DNA of 64,000 nt, taken from positions 186,001 through 250,000 of the forward strand of contig JACQCT010000014.1 of NCBI GenBank assembly GCA_016201435.1. The letters are read 5' to 3'. Of this stretch, positions 35,720 to 45,048 are shown one piece after another. This stretch comes from Nitrososphaerota archaeon. GTDB lineage: Archaea; Thermoproteota; Nitrososphaeria; Nitrososphaerales; Nitrosopumilaceae. The position numbers and the translations under genes are program-made. Each line of letters begins with the position of its first letter. Position 1 is the first letter of the stretch. The notes beneath the pieces are model-generated. The model was not told the origin of the DNA. It searched no databases and saw only the letters and a program-made list of their open reading frames with translations.

Positions 35720-36796
35720 ATGACCGACCTTTACCGCGTGTTACCAGAAGAGATGGACAAGCTTGTTACAGAAATTGGTCAGCCTCGCTATCGTGCAGAT
35801 CAGTTACTTCATGCATTGTATCACGAGTCACCTAGAGACATGTCTGATCTGCGTCAGATTCCTGCAGCTATGCGAGATGCACTAGTTGCAGCAGGATACA
35901 CTATTGGTTCTGCAAACGAAGCTCATCGCGTTGCAAGTGAAGACATGCAAACAACAAAGTTGCTCCTCAAATATGGTGATGGAACTATGATTGAAACTGT
36001 GCTTATGCAGTATCCATCAAAGACTAAAATTCATCCGAGGTCAACTGTTTGCGTTTCGACTCAAGTTGGTTGTGCTATGGGTTGTGTGTTTTGTGCAACC
36101 GGACAGATGGGTTTTAAACGGAATCTACAAGCAGAAGAAATTGTTGCACAAGTGTTACACTTTGCTCGTGTCCTACGCGAACGAGAAGAACATGTAACAA
36201 ATCTTGTTTTCATGGGCATGGGCGAACCGCTTGCAAATTATACCGAGACTATTCGTGCTGTCAGACTATTAACACATGCACGAGCTTTTGGATTGGGGCA
36301 ACGAAGCATAACCATTTCTACCGTGGGGGTCATACCGTTGATAGACCGTCTTGCTGATGAGCAGCTTCAGATTGGACTAGCCATTTCTCTTCATGCCCCA
36401 AACGATAAGATACGTCGCAGATTGGTACCAACAGCTGGACCACATTCGGTAGAGGATTTGTTCTTGGCATCAAAGCGTTACTTCAAGAAGACAGGACGCC
36501 GCATTACTTTTGAATATGCACTTATAGATGGCATAAATGATTCTCCCGAAGTTGCAGCTGAGCTAGCTCAGCTATTGAAAGGCAATGGTGCTCATGTAAA
36601 TTTGATTCCTGTGAACTCTACAGCTGGTGGTTTTCAACGCCCAAAGCGACAACTGGTACACGAATTCCAACGAATTCTTCGCAAAGGTGGTGTGAACTGT
36701 ACTGTGCGGGTGGAAAAGGGGTCGGAGATCTCTGCTGCCTGTGGTCAGTTACGGACAGATATGGTGAAAAAGATTACAAATTCAAATATAGATTGA
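35720..36796 (+). CDS. rlmN: 23S rRNA (adenine-2503-C2)-methyltransferase RlmN
   Basis: 358 residues, radical SAM. Cluster cysteines C118-x3-C122-x2-C125 in CAMGCVFCATGQMGF; the two catalytic cysteines of the RlmN mechanism, Cys111 and Cys341 (SAACGQL), are both present, as are MGMGEPLANY, LAISLHAPND and LIDGINDS. The protein should methylate A2503 of 23S rRNA and possibly tRNA. Arginine is nearly all CGN (about 27 CGN to 4 AGR by eye) while neighbours favour AGA/AGG, and the family is essentially bacterial, so lateral transfer is likely. Preceded by 241 bases of very AT-rich non-coding sequence. Confidence 0.95.
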   Translation: MTDLYRVLPEEMDKLVTEIGQPRYRADQLLHALYHESPRDMSDLRQIPAAMRDALVAAGYTIGSANEAHRVASEDMQTTKLLLKYGDGTMIETVLMQYPSKTKIHPRSTVCVSTQVGCAMGCVFCATGQMGFKRNLQAEEIVAQVLHFARVLREREEHVTNLVFMGMGEPLANYTETIRAVRLLTHARAFGLGQRSITISTVGVIPLIDRLADEQLQIGLAISLHAPNDKIRRRLVPTAGPHSVEDLFLASKRYFKKTGRRITFEYALIDGINDSPEVAAELAQLLKGNGAHVNLIPVNSTAGGFQRPKRQLVHEFQRILRKGGVNCTVRVEKGSEISAACGQLRTDMVKKITNSNID

Positions 36797-36844
36797 AAAA
36801 TAATCACTAGCAAAATTAAAAAAATCAGAAATAATTGTTAGATG

Positions 36845-36872
36845 GAACGGTTAGTTACCGTTTCTTTTTCTA
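36845..36872 (+). terminator. Possible intrinsic terminator after rlmN
   Basis: AACGGT-TAGTT-ACCGTT stem-loop followed by TTTCTTTTTC, 50 nt past the rlmN stop. It looks like a Rho-independent terminator, and would fit a gene acquired from bacteria. It overlaps the end of the minus-strand microprotein gene, whose Lys/Arg codons also create the T-run, so chance is possible. Confidence 0.3.
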
Positions 36873-36928
36873 GTTCTTGCACCTTTTTTGCCTGCTGCTA
36901 CATAAGATGCATGTGATCGTTTTTTCAT
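36851..36928 (-). CDS. 25-residue basic microprotein
   Basis: MKKRSHASYVAAGKKGARTR then KRNGN. Strongly basic, with a G-K-K-G-A-R turn like KGG-type small stress peptides or a ribosome/RNA-binding tail. CTATAATG on the minus strand (36951-36958) is 23-30 nt before the ATG, the expected leaderless spacing. The remaining 353-base interval between rlmN and the propeller gene shows nothing else I can support except a possible terminator. Confidence 0.5.
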   Translation of the reverse strand: MKKRSHASYVAAGKKGARTRKRNGN

Positions 36929-36950
36929 ATTTGAATTAGGGTTGGCGAGT

Positions 36951-36958
36951 CATTATAG
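36951..36958 (-). promoter_or_regulatory. TATA-like box of the basic microprotein
   Basis: CTATAATG on the minus strand, 23-30 nt ahead of the ATG at 36928. Same spacing as the other leaderless promoters in the window. Confidence 0.4.
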
Positions 36959-37149
36959 GGAGCTGGTTTCCAATAGTTGCTTTGTTAATGGAATTTTTTA
37001 AGCTGATAAGAGTTAGAACTAAACTGTTCTTTCAGAAACTGTAAGACTCGCCACCATTTAATTTACAAACCTAAATTCCAGAATTTTAAGTTAAATTTAG
37101 ATTTAATCAAAGCCTATAAGCAAACCGATCTATTGATCAGTATATCAAA

Positions 37150-39414
37150 ATGAAAAGCAATGTAATTTTTATCATAATAGCTTCAATTGCAGTTGCAGTT
37201 GGTATAACAGCTGTTGTGGTTCTAGTATCAAATCAACCACACTCACAAGTTTTTCCTGTAACTGAAAACACGATTGAAAATAATATTACATCACAATCTC
37301 CAGTTCAGGATCTAAAAAAATTCAACTCTATTGATGAATTACAAAAGTTTCTACTGGATTCACAAGTAAGGACAGCGCAGTATAATGGACCTATGTATGG
37401 AGGCCAGGGAATGAATAAGCAGCTAATGCTTGGACCTGCTGGCGTTTTAGCGCCTCCATCTTCAGCACCTGTACCTTCAACACAAGGATCAGTATCCGAA
37501 GCTGGAACTGCTACAAGTTCAAATGCTCAATACTCTACCACAAACGTACAAGTTGCTGGAATTGACGAACCAGACTTTCTTAAAAACGACAACAAATATG
37601 CATATATTTTGTCACAAGACAAGCTTACAATAATTGATGCATACCCAGGCGATACTGCAAAGATTGTTTCAAAGATTGGCCTTGATGTAAACGGAGCAAA
37701 TCTTCAAAACATGTTCCTCAATAAAGACAGGCTTGTCATATTTTACAACGACAATAAAGAACGCTATGCCATACCACAGTATGACTACATCCCAAGTCCA
37801 GTCTATACACCTGTAACCCATGCTGTGATAATTGATGTCTCTGACAAAGAAAATCCAAAGATTCTCAAAAACTATGAGACAACTGGTTACTATACTGGAG
37901 CAAGGATGATTGGAGATTACGTCTACCTTATCTCAAACTCGTATGTCGATTATGTCCATCTGATGCCTCCTATTTTGAGAGAAGCTTCTGGTATAGCAAT
38001 TACCCCTGATGTATATTACTTTGATAATCAAGAGCCAAACTATAACTTTAACACTATAACAACATTTAACATATTTTCTGACGACATAAATTCAAAGACG
38101 TTTATGATGGGTGCAACTGGTACACTTTATGTTTCCAATGATGCAATTTATCTAACATACGAAAAATATCATCCGTACTATTACGATCAAAGCTACGACG
38201 GAGACAGATTCTTCAAGGCAGTCGTTCCGCTTTTGCCAAATGATGCTCAATCTCAGATAAAGACAATTGATTCAAGCAATCTGGACTTGTCACAAAAGTG
38301 GGCACAAATATCAGATCTTTTGCAAAATACGTACAACAAGATGTCAGAAAATGACAAGAGCGTGTTGTTTGACAAGATTCAAAAGGCAATCACAGAATAT
38401 AATATCAATCTACAACAAGATTATAGAAAAACTGTAATTCAAAAATTTGCAATAGATAATGGAACCATAACCTATGTGGCAAAGGGCGAGGTTCCAGGAT
38501 ACTTGCTAAATCAATATTCAATGGACGAGTATGAAAAAAGACTCCGGGTTGCTACTACATCAGAGTATTTCACCTCAAATGGTGCCACCACAACAAATAA
38601 CGTGTACGTTTTAGATGATTCGCTCAATACTGTAGGCAGTCTGGAAAAAATTGCCCAAGAAGAATCCATCTACTCTGCAAGATTCATGGGAGACAAACTC
38701 TATCTAGTAACATACCAGAGAATAGATCCGTTTTTTGTAATCGATTTGAGTAGTGATGCACCGAAAGTTTTGGGGGCATTGAAGATTCCCGGATATTCGA
38801 GCTATCTGCATCCATATGATGAGACTCACATCATAGGGATAGGAAAAGAAACAAAACAAAATCAATATGGCGGGCTAGAACCAGTCGGAGTAAAGATATC
38901 GCTTTTTGATGTCTCTGATGTGACAAATCCTGTTACAGTAGATACTTTTCTAATTGGTGGACCTGGAACCGACTCTGAAGTTTTGTCAGACCCAAAAGCA
39001 TTCCTATTTGATAAAGAAAAAAATGTCTTGTCAATTCCTGTCTTTCAGCAATATTACGGAAGACCGATTCCACTTGAAAGTTCAGATAAAAATGGCATGG
39101 ATACAACTGCTCCAAGTGGAAATGAAGGAAAATCTGTCATTATTTCTCCACCTTACTATCAGCCAAACAACTGGAGGGGTTTTTACGTATTTGGAGTTGA
39201 CCCAGCCAAAGGCTTTAGTTTGAAGGGAATCGTAGAACATTACAACGGTACAGTCTATGACTATACGTTTGGAAGTAGATCATTTTACATCGATGATTCA
39301 TTATACACTTTAACATCAGGTTTTATGAAAATAAATGACTTGAGCAACCTTATGAACGAAATAAACACAATAAAGCTTGAAGATTCTGGACAGATAATCA
39401 AATATCCAAACTAA
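37150..39414 (+). CDS. Secreted beta-propeller domain protein (PF09826-type)
   Basis: 754 residues. One N-terminal membrane helix (5-27) serves as anchor or signal. Residues about 130-750 match the archaeal secreted beta-propeller family: TTNVQVAGIDEPDFLKND near the start, repeated blades such as YAYILSQDKLTIIDAYPG, AVIIDVSDKENPKIL, LYLVTYQRIDPFFVIDLSSDAPKVLG, and SLFDVSDVTNPV. A helical insertion lies around 375-430. Extracellular, probably protein- or surface-binding; no enzyme site visible. ATG start. Confidence 0.85.
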   Translation: MKSNVIFIIIASIAVAVGITAVVVLVSNQPHSQVFPVTENTIENNITSQSPVQDLKKFNSIDELQKFLLDSQVRTAQYNGPMYGGQGMNKQLMLGPAGVLAPPSSAPVPSTQGSVSEAGTATSSNAQYSTTNVQVAGIDEPDFLKNDNKYAYILSQDKLTIIDAYPGDTAKIVSKIGLDVNGANLQNMFLNKDRLVIFYNDNKERYAIPQYDYIPSPVYTPVTHAVIIDVSDKENPKILKNYETTGYYTGARMIGDYVYLISNSYVDYVHLMPPILREASGIAITPDVYYFDNQEPNYNFNTITTFNIFSDDINSKTFMMGATGTLYVSNDAIYLTYEKYHPYYYDQSYDGDRFFKAVVPLLPNDAQSQIKTIDSSNLDLSQKWAQISDLLQNTYNKMSENDKSVLFDKIQKAITEYNINLQQDYRKTVIQKFAIDNGTITYVAKGEVPGYLLNQYSMDEYEKRLRVATTSEYFTSNGATTTNNVYVLDDSLNTVGSLEKIAQEESIYSARFMGDKLYLVTYQRIDPFFVIDLSSDAPKVLGALKIPGYSSYLHPYDETHIIGIGKETKQNQYGGLEPVGVKISLFDVSDVTNPVTVDTFLIGGPGTDSEVLSDPKAFLFDKEKNVLSIPVFQQYYGRPIPLESSDKNGMDTTAPSGNEGKSVIISPPYYQPNNWRGFYVFGVDPAKGFSLKGIVEHYNGTVYDYTFGSRSFYIDDSLYTLTSGFMKINDLSNLMNEINTIKLEDSGQIIKYPN

Positions 39415-39509
39415 CAGGTAATATGTAATCGTAAGATGGTTGTAGAGAATAAATTCTAATAAAATAATTTTATTTTTTGTTCTTGAATTCAGAACATAAC
39501 GCTTGACAA

Positions 39510-39872
39510 TTATTTGGACAGAGTCTCCTCAATTGCATTTGATAAATCTTCAATCTTAAAGGGCTTTAGAATATAGAGTATTGCGCCAGCTTGAATGCAT
39601 TCATTTATTGATCTAAGATTTCCACTTGCAGTTAGCAGAATTATTTTTGCATTTTCATCCATTTTCTTTATCTCCCGGATAGTTGAAAGACCGTCCATTT
39701 TTGGCATTGCAAAATCTAGTAACACTATGTCAGGTTTTGTTGTCTTAAATTTCTCGATAGCCTCAAGACCATCAGCTGCTTCAGCAACTACCTCGTGATT
39801 CACTATTTCAAGCAAATCCTTCAGAAACATCCTTGTTTGCTCAGAGTCCTCTGCTATCATTACACGTGCCAT
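39510..39872 (-). CDS. CheY-like response regulator, receiver domain only
   Basis: 120 residues. Complete receiver set: Glu8/Asp9, phospho-acceptor Asp53 in LLDFAMPKMDG, Thr81 and Lys103 (ILKPF). No output domain, so it acts through a partner. No histidine kinase, CheA or chemotaxis gene lies in the window; an orphan regulator. Confidence 0.9.
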   Translation of the reverse strand: MARVMIAEDSEQTRMFLKDLLEIVNHEVVAEAADGLEAIEKFKTTKPDIVLLDFAMPKMDGLSTIREIKKMDENAKIILLTASGNLRSINECIQAGAILYILKPFKIEDLSNAIEETLSK

Positions 39873-39986
39873 TAGATTTCATAATGATGATACCTATTTG
39901 TATGAGCATATGTAATTTTTTGAGAGATACATCCCTTTGAGGAATTTTACGTTGTAATGACTCGTTCTACCTTTGAGAGTCATAAG

Positions 39987-40214
39987 TTAATTCACAATCT
40001 CAGATACTGTCCAGATGAACATGCCAAGAGGAATTAAAGTTAAAACGATTATTATAAAAATTGCAGGAATCCCCATCCCAGGACAATCATTGACGACAGG
40101 TCCATTACATTTTTCATACTCTTGAGAGATTTCTACAGTTCCAATTTCTATCCATATTAGAAAGAAACCGCCTACTGCTAAAATTAAAATCCCAACGATC
40201 GATAATTTTCTCAC
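39987..40214 (-). CDS. Small two-helix membrane protein
   Basis: 75 residues with GTG start. Two hydrophobic segments (about 5-22 and 49-70) bracket an outer loop with two cysteines (KCNGPVVNDCPG) that could form a disulfide. Function unknown. Confidence 0.6.
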   Translation of the reverse strand: MRKLSIVGILILAVGGFFLIWIEIGTVEISQEYEKCNGPVVNDCPGMGIPAIFIIIVLTLIPLGMFIWTVSEIVN

Positions 40215-40320
40215 AGCATCATAACTTGCGTATTGATCTTAAAGATTCTCCAACAAATCATAACGTTCAATATTACGTAGTTGTCGGGAATTTTCAGACA
40301 CAAAAGGGGGGATTCCCTTT

Positions 40321-42513
40321 TTACTCGCTGTCGATAAACTCGTTTGCTGTTGGCGGGTCTGGACTTAGTCCCTTTCTCTTTCTGATTTCTGCTAATATTG
40401 TAGGCAAGACAGAGTTTGGAACTGGTGTCCAAGCTTTAAAGTGTGTGTTCCACATTGCTTTTCCTGCAGTTTGTCCTCGCATTACTTCAGAAAGATCAAA
40501 AGTTTCAGATGCTGGCATTTCTCCAGTCAAAATGTGCACGACTCCTTTTTGTTCCATGTTTAGTACTTTGCCTCTTTTACCAGATATTACTCCTGCAACG
40601 TTTCCAATCATTTCCTGTGGAACTCTAACCTCAATTCCAAGTGTTGGTTCTAAAAGTACAGGATTTGCCAAAAGCATTGCACCCATACAAGCACGTCTTG
40701 AAGCAGGACCAAGTTGGGATAGACCTCTGTGAGCTGGGTCCTCGTGGGGTACAAAGTGATGGAATGTAAATTTGCATCCCCTGACTTGTTCTCTTGCAAG
40801 AGGACCTTCTTTCATGGTGTCTTCAAAGCCAGACAAAATAGAGTCTGTTGATTCCCCAACAAACTGGACACCTTTTGTACCATCTACAAAGACATTTCCT
40901 CTTGGATCAAATCGCATAACACGCTTTGCCTCGTCTCTTTCCCAGCCGGCATTTCTTAAAATTTCTGCAACTTCCTTGGTATCCTTGTATTCGTTTAGTG
41001 TTCCATTTCTGATTAGTTCAGCAACTTTTTCGTCTAGTGGTTCTACTTTCAGAAATATTTTGTTATGTCTGTTTGGTGATTTTGCCATTATAGGACCTGC
41101 GGATGTCCTAATTGTTTCACGATAATTGATCAGTGGTTGTGAAGTTATAACTTGTACTCCTGCGTCTGCAATAAGTGAGCTTGCAATCTCAAGGTGCAAT
41201 ACACCCATTCCTGCAATTATGGTTTCTCCGCTTTCCTCGTTGATTTTCACAACAAGGTTGGGGTCTTCTATTGTAATACGACGTAATGCTTCAACAAGTT
41301 TTGGAAGATCTTTTGGATGTTTTGGTTCTACAGCAATTTGTACAACAGGCTCAGAAACATATTGAATTCCTTCAAAGGTATGAATTCCAGCTACACTTGA
41401 AAGTGTCTGACCTGCTCTTGCATGTTCTAATCCTAAAAGTGCAGGAATATTTCCTGCTGCAAGTTCACCTACCATTTCACGTTGGTTTCCCATGAAAAAG
41501 TTAACCGATTGTATTCTTCCCTCTCGTTTGGTATCTATAAGGTGTATTCTATCACCGTCTTTTATTTTACCGGAAAATAATCTGCCAATAGCTACAGGAC
41601 CTGCAGCTGGATCTACTGTCATGTTTACAATCATCATTACAGTAGGACCGTTGTCATCACAATTCAAAAGCGCTTTGCCCAAATCAGATTCTAAGTCACC
41701 TTTCCAAATTTTTGGAATTCTGTATTTTTGTGCAACGTCAGGTGATGGATGATGTTTTACAACCATTCCAAGTACTGCATCATAAAGCGGTGCTTTTTCT
41801 GCAAGTGCTTTGATGTCACCGCCCTCAGAATATGCACTATAGATATCCTTGAATGATATTCCTTTTTTCTTCATCACATCTGCATTAAATCCCCACTTGT
41901 CTTTTGCAGATCCAAATGAAACGCTTCCGTCTTGAATACTAACCTTCCATTTTTCTTTGTACTCGGGTTCTGCATAAATGTCAATTAATCTGTTAAAATT
42001 TGTAATAATATCCAAAAGCCATTCTTGCATTTTTTCTGGAGGGAGTCTGAGTTCTTTTATGAGACGATCTATTTTATTGATGTAAAGCACTGGTCTGACT
42101 CTTTCTTCAAGAGCTTGTCTTGTTACAGTCTCTGTCTGAGTCATTATTCCTTCAACAGAGTCTGAAACTACTACAGCACCATCAATTGCTCTAAGGCTAC
42201 GGGTAACACGTCCAGTAAAATCAATGTGTCCTGGAGTATCAATCATGTTGATTACATATTCCTCGCCGTTGGCTTCATAAAGTAAAGTAACATTTGCTTG
42301 AACAATTGTCATCTGTCTGTCTTGCTCTAGTTTCATAGAGTCTAACGCAAGAGCTTGACCTGCAACAGAGGGACTGATAATTCCACTGGAGGCCAAAAGA
42401 CTATCACTCATGGTTGTTTTTCCATGGTCTACGTGAGCTATAACTCCAAAGTTTCTAATGTTCTTCTTGTTTCCAATTATTTTCAGGATCTGATCTGTTG
42501 CCTTGAATTTCAT
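40321..42513 (-). CDS. fusA: Translation elongation factor aEF-2
   Basis: 730 residues. GTPase motifs GVIAHVDHGKTT (G1), DTPGHIDF (G3) and NKIDR (G4), followed by the usual five domains. The diphthamide site is His595 in AHRGLSQLGPASRR, as in archaeal/eukaryotic EF-2. Drives ribosomal translocation. ATG start. Downstream of it, minus-strand gene 39987 is 107 nt away and probably separate. Confidence 0.97.
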   Translation of the reverse strand: MKFKATDQILKIIGNKKNIRNFGVIAHVDHGKTTMSDSLLASSGIISPSVAGQALALDSMKLEQDRQMTIVQANVTLLYEANGEEYVINMIDTPGHIDFTGRVTRSLRAIDGAVVVSDSVEGIMTQTETVTRQALEERVRPVLYINKIDRLIKELRLPPEKMQEWLLDIITNFNRLIDIYAEPEYKEKWKVSIQDGSVSFGSAKDKWGFNADVMKKKGISFKDIYSAYSEGGDIKALAEKAPLYDAVLGMVVKHHPSPDVAQKYRIPKIWKGDLESDLGKALLNCDDNGPTVMMIVNMTVDPAAGPVAIGRLFSGKIKDGDRIHLIDTKREGRIQSVNFFMGNQREMVGELAAGNIPALLGLEHARAGQTLSSVAGIHTFEGIQYVSEPVVQIAVEPKHPKDLPKLVEALRRITIEDPNLVVKINEESGETIIAGMGVLHLEIASSLIADAGVQVITSQPLINYRETIRTSAGPIMAKSPNRHNKIFLKVEPLDEKVAELIRNGTLNEYKDTKEVAEILRNAGWERDEAKRVMRFDPRGNVFVDGTKGVQFVGESTDSILSGFEDTMKEGPLAREQVRGCKFTFHHFVPHEDPAHRGLSQLGPASRRACMGAMLLANPVLLEPTLGIEVRVPQEMIGNVAGVISGKRGKVLNMEQKGVVHILTGEMPASETFDLSEVMRGQTAGKAMWNTHFKAWTPVPNSVLPTILAEIRKRKGLSPDPPTANEFIDSE

Positions 42514-42725
42514 CTTTAAAAAAAAATCCTTGTCTAGCCGGTATTAAACGTTTAGAACATCATTTGATGATTTTACAAGATCAATAGATCATTTATGATC
42601 TTTGTATGTCATAGTTTTTTTGTTTTTACAAAACAGACATCTTTTTGATTTCTTTTTCATATGCCAAAATTGTTCTCGTCTTTTTCACAATTTGATTTTT
42701 ATAATAGACATAAAAAATCATCATT

Positions 42726-43547
42726 ATGGAAATCACGCTAGGTCATACTCCTGACGCTGATGACGCTTTCATGTTTTATGGAATGCTTACAGGAAAGGTA
42801 ACTTCGCCACACTTTAAGGTCAATCATGTTGTGGAGGATATTGAAGCACTAAACAAGAGAGCCTTAAGGCACGAGCTTGATGTGACTGCCGTTTCTGTAC
42901 ATGCATGTGCATACATTCCAAATTATACAATTTTACGTAGTGGTGGAAGCTTTGGCAAAGGATATGGCCCTATTGTGATTTCAAAGAAAAACTTGTCAAT
43001 AGATGAGCTAAAAAAGACAAAGATTGCCATCCCCGGAAAGATGACCTCGGCATTTTTACTTTTACAATTAATGATTGGTAAATTTGATTATACAGAGATG
43101 AAGTTTAGTGATATTACTGGCGCTGTTGAAAAAGGTGAGGTAGAGGCAGGATTAGTAATACATGAAACCCAAATAACTTATGATACGAAAAATTTATCAA
43201 AAATTCTTGATGTTGGTTCATGGTGGAGAGATTCTACTGGCGGTTTGCCAGTACCACTTGGTATCAATGTTATAAGCAATCATTTTGAAAGTGACATTAT
43301 AAAAAAATTTGATGAGTTTTTCCGTGAGTCAATCATATATGGAATGGCACGTGTAGACGAAGCGCTTGATTATGCCATGGAGTACAGCAGAGGTCAACCA
43401 CGAGATCTTATTGAGAAATTTGTCAGAATGTATGTAAATGACATCACTATAGAAATGGGGATCTTGGGAGAAAGTGCAATCAGAGATCTCTTCAAGTTTG
43501 GTATTGAAAAGGGTCTTGTTCCTGAGTTTGATCTGCGCATAGCTTAA
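42726..43547 (+). CDS. mqnD: 1,4-dihydroxy-6-naphthoate synthase-like protein MqnD
   Basis: 273 residues, periplasmic-binding-protein-like fold. N-terminal LGHTPDADDAFMFYGMLTGK is diagnostic of MqnD, followed by VTAVSVHACAYI, GYGPIVISKK and LGINVIS. In the futalosine pathway MqnD splits cyclic dehypoxanthinyl futalosine. MqnE lies 300 nt downstream on the other strand, which supports the assignment and implies menaquinone synthesis. Confidence 0.88.
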   Translation: MEITLGHTPDADDAFMFYGMLTGKVTSPHFKVNHVVEDIEALNKRALRHELDVTAVSVHACAYIPNYTILRSGGSFGKGYGPIVISKKNLSIDELKKTKIAIPGKMTSAFLLLQLMIGKFDYTEMKFSDITGAVEKGEVEAGLVIHETQITYDTKNLSKILDVGSWWRDSTGGLPVPLGINVISNHFESDIIKKFDEFFRESIIYGMARVDEALDYAMEYSRGQPRDLIEKFVRMYVNDITIEMGILGESAIRDLFKFGIEKGLVPEFDLRIA

Positions 43548-43580
43548 CGATTATAGGTTTCTAAATCATACATCATAACA

Positions 43581-43859
43581 ATGGACAAGCGTATATTTTT
43601 TGCAGGAATTGCAATTCTTGCTTTTGGAATAATTATTTCGCTGTACCTTTACAACAACATACCAGCAGGCAGACCTGACATGACAGAAGCTGAAACACTC
43701 CAGTTTTACCAAGATGAGGCCACATATACTAGCTTATCAACACTGTTTCAAATTGTTGCAGGACTCGGGTTTTTCTTATTATTAATCAGCATTGGTCTGA
43801 AACGAAAACAGAAGGGCGGTACAGCAAAACCAATAACACAAAAGCCTACAGAGATCTAA
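43581..43859 (+). CDS. Small two-helix membrane protein
   Basis: 92 residues, two hydrophobic segments (about 5-25 and 57-74) with a polar loop (GRPDMTEAETLQFYQDEAT) between. Basic tail. It follows mqnD by 33 nt on the same strand and shares its stop (CTAA, 4 nt) with the convergent mqnE. Role unknown, perhaps linked to quinone metabolism by position only. Confidence 0.65.
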   Translation: MDKRIFFAGIAILAFGIIISLYLYNNIPAGRPDMTEAETLQFYQDEATYTSLSTLFQIVAGLGFFLLLISIGLKRKQKGGTAKPITQKPTEI

Positions 43860-44953
43860 AAGGTTTTTAAAATATTAAAGAAAGTATCACGCTGAGCTGG
43901 CTTTCTACCAATCTCTTTTACCATGTTTGCTAGCTCCAAAACAGAGGAATTTGTTCCCTTTCCTGCAGCTTTATAGATTTCTTCAGAAAAAGCGGTGCCT
44001 ACCAAATCATTTCCTCCATGAGTTAGAGCTACTTGAGCAAGTTTTTTTCCAAGTGCTACCCAATATACAGAAATATTATCAAGCACACCTGCAAGCATTA
44101 GTCTTGAAAGTGCAATTACTCTAAGATCATATGTTGAAGCACTTTCAGTATTTATCAATCCCTTTTGTTCAAGCTCGGTATTCTCTAAACTAAATTTTAA
44201 GGGAATCAAAGTGATAAATCCCTTAGTTTTTTTCTGGATATCCCTTAATTTTATTAAATGATCTACAATGTGTTCTGGTTTTTCGATATGACCAAAGAGC
44301 ATTGTTGCATTGCTTTTGATTCCAAGATTGTGAGCCTGTTCTATGGTATCAAGCCATTCTTGTCCAGAGCACTTTCCACGAACTATCTGGTTTCTAATGT
44401 CAGGATGAAATAGCTCGGCACCTCCACCAGGCATTGAATCAAGCCCGGCAGATTTTAGCCTCAATAGTACTTCTTTGACAGAATTATGCGTTAATCTTGC
44501 AATAAAGAAAACTTCTGCAGCAGTAAGTGCTTTAATGTTCATTTCAGGATGACTCTTCTTTATAGTTCTAAACATCTCTTCATAATATTCAAGAGGAAGT
44601 TCTGGATGAAAACCTCCAACAATGTGTACTTCGGTTGCACCAAGTTCTTTTGCAATACCAACTCTAGCTTCGATGTCTTTTGCGGATAGCGTATAGGCAT
44701 CACCTTCATTTCCTTTCCTGTAAAAGGCACACATCTGGCAGCTTGCGGCACATACGTTTGTATAATTAAGATAGTAGGATGCTGCAAAAGTAACTGTATC
44801 TCCGACACGTTGTTGACGAATTAGATCAGCTGCTGCACCAACCATATACAAATTATCATATGACATTAATTCCAGGCCGTCATCGTATGAAAGCTCTTCA
44901 CCAGAGATTGCTTTCTCAAGAGCTTTGGAGTCTTTGATTAGTTTTTCTAACAC
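43856..44953 (-). CDS. mqnE: Aminofutalosine synthase-like radical SAM enzyme MqnE
   Basis: 365 residues. Cluster cysteines C68-x3-C72-x2-C75 in TNVCAASCQMCAFYRKG, GGFHPELPLEYYE, TAAEVFFIA, LDSMPGGGAELFHPDIR and the C-terminal EIGRKPAQRDTFFNIL, the MqnE/MqnC ending. MqnE is preferred over MqnC or CofH because of the GGNDLVGTAFSEEIYKAAG region. Catalyses the radical step of the futalosine pathway; pairs with MqnD. GTG start. Confidence 0.85.
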   Translation of the reverse strand: MLEKLIKDSKALEKAISGEELSYDDGLELMSYDNLYMVGAAADLIRQQRVGDTVTFAASYYLNYTNVCAASCQMCAFYRKGNEGDAYTLSAKDIEARVGIAKELGATEVHIVGGFHPELPLEYYEEMFRTIKKSHPEMNIKALTAAEVFFIARLTHNSVKEVLLRLKSAGLDSMPGGGAELFHPDIRNQIVRGKCSGQEWLDTIEQAHNLGIKSNATMLFGHIEKPEHIVDHLIKLRDIQKKTKGFITLIPLKFSLENTELEQKGLINTESASTYDLRVIALSRLMLAGVLDNISVYWVALGKKLAQVALTHGGNDLVGTAFSEEIYKAAGKGTNSSVLELANMVKEIGRKPAQRDTFFNILKTF

Positions 44954-45048
44954 AATTCTCGTCTGTTTGATATCAATATAAAATTAACACTACTATTATG
45001 ACTACAAATTTTCGTTAGATTATTGTACTCTATTTAGTACATCACTGT

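Noticed and set aside
35538-35723. 61-codon frame between tbp and rlmN
   Set aside because: Composition is AT-driven (Ile/Lys/Leu-rich), it overlaps the rlmN start and shows no motif or promoter; treated as non-coding.
42514-42725. 212-base gap between fusA and mqnD
   Set aside because: T-rich sequence with promoter-like elements only; no RNA gene structure seen.
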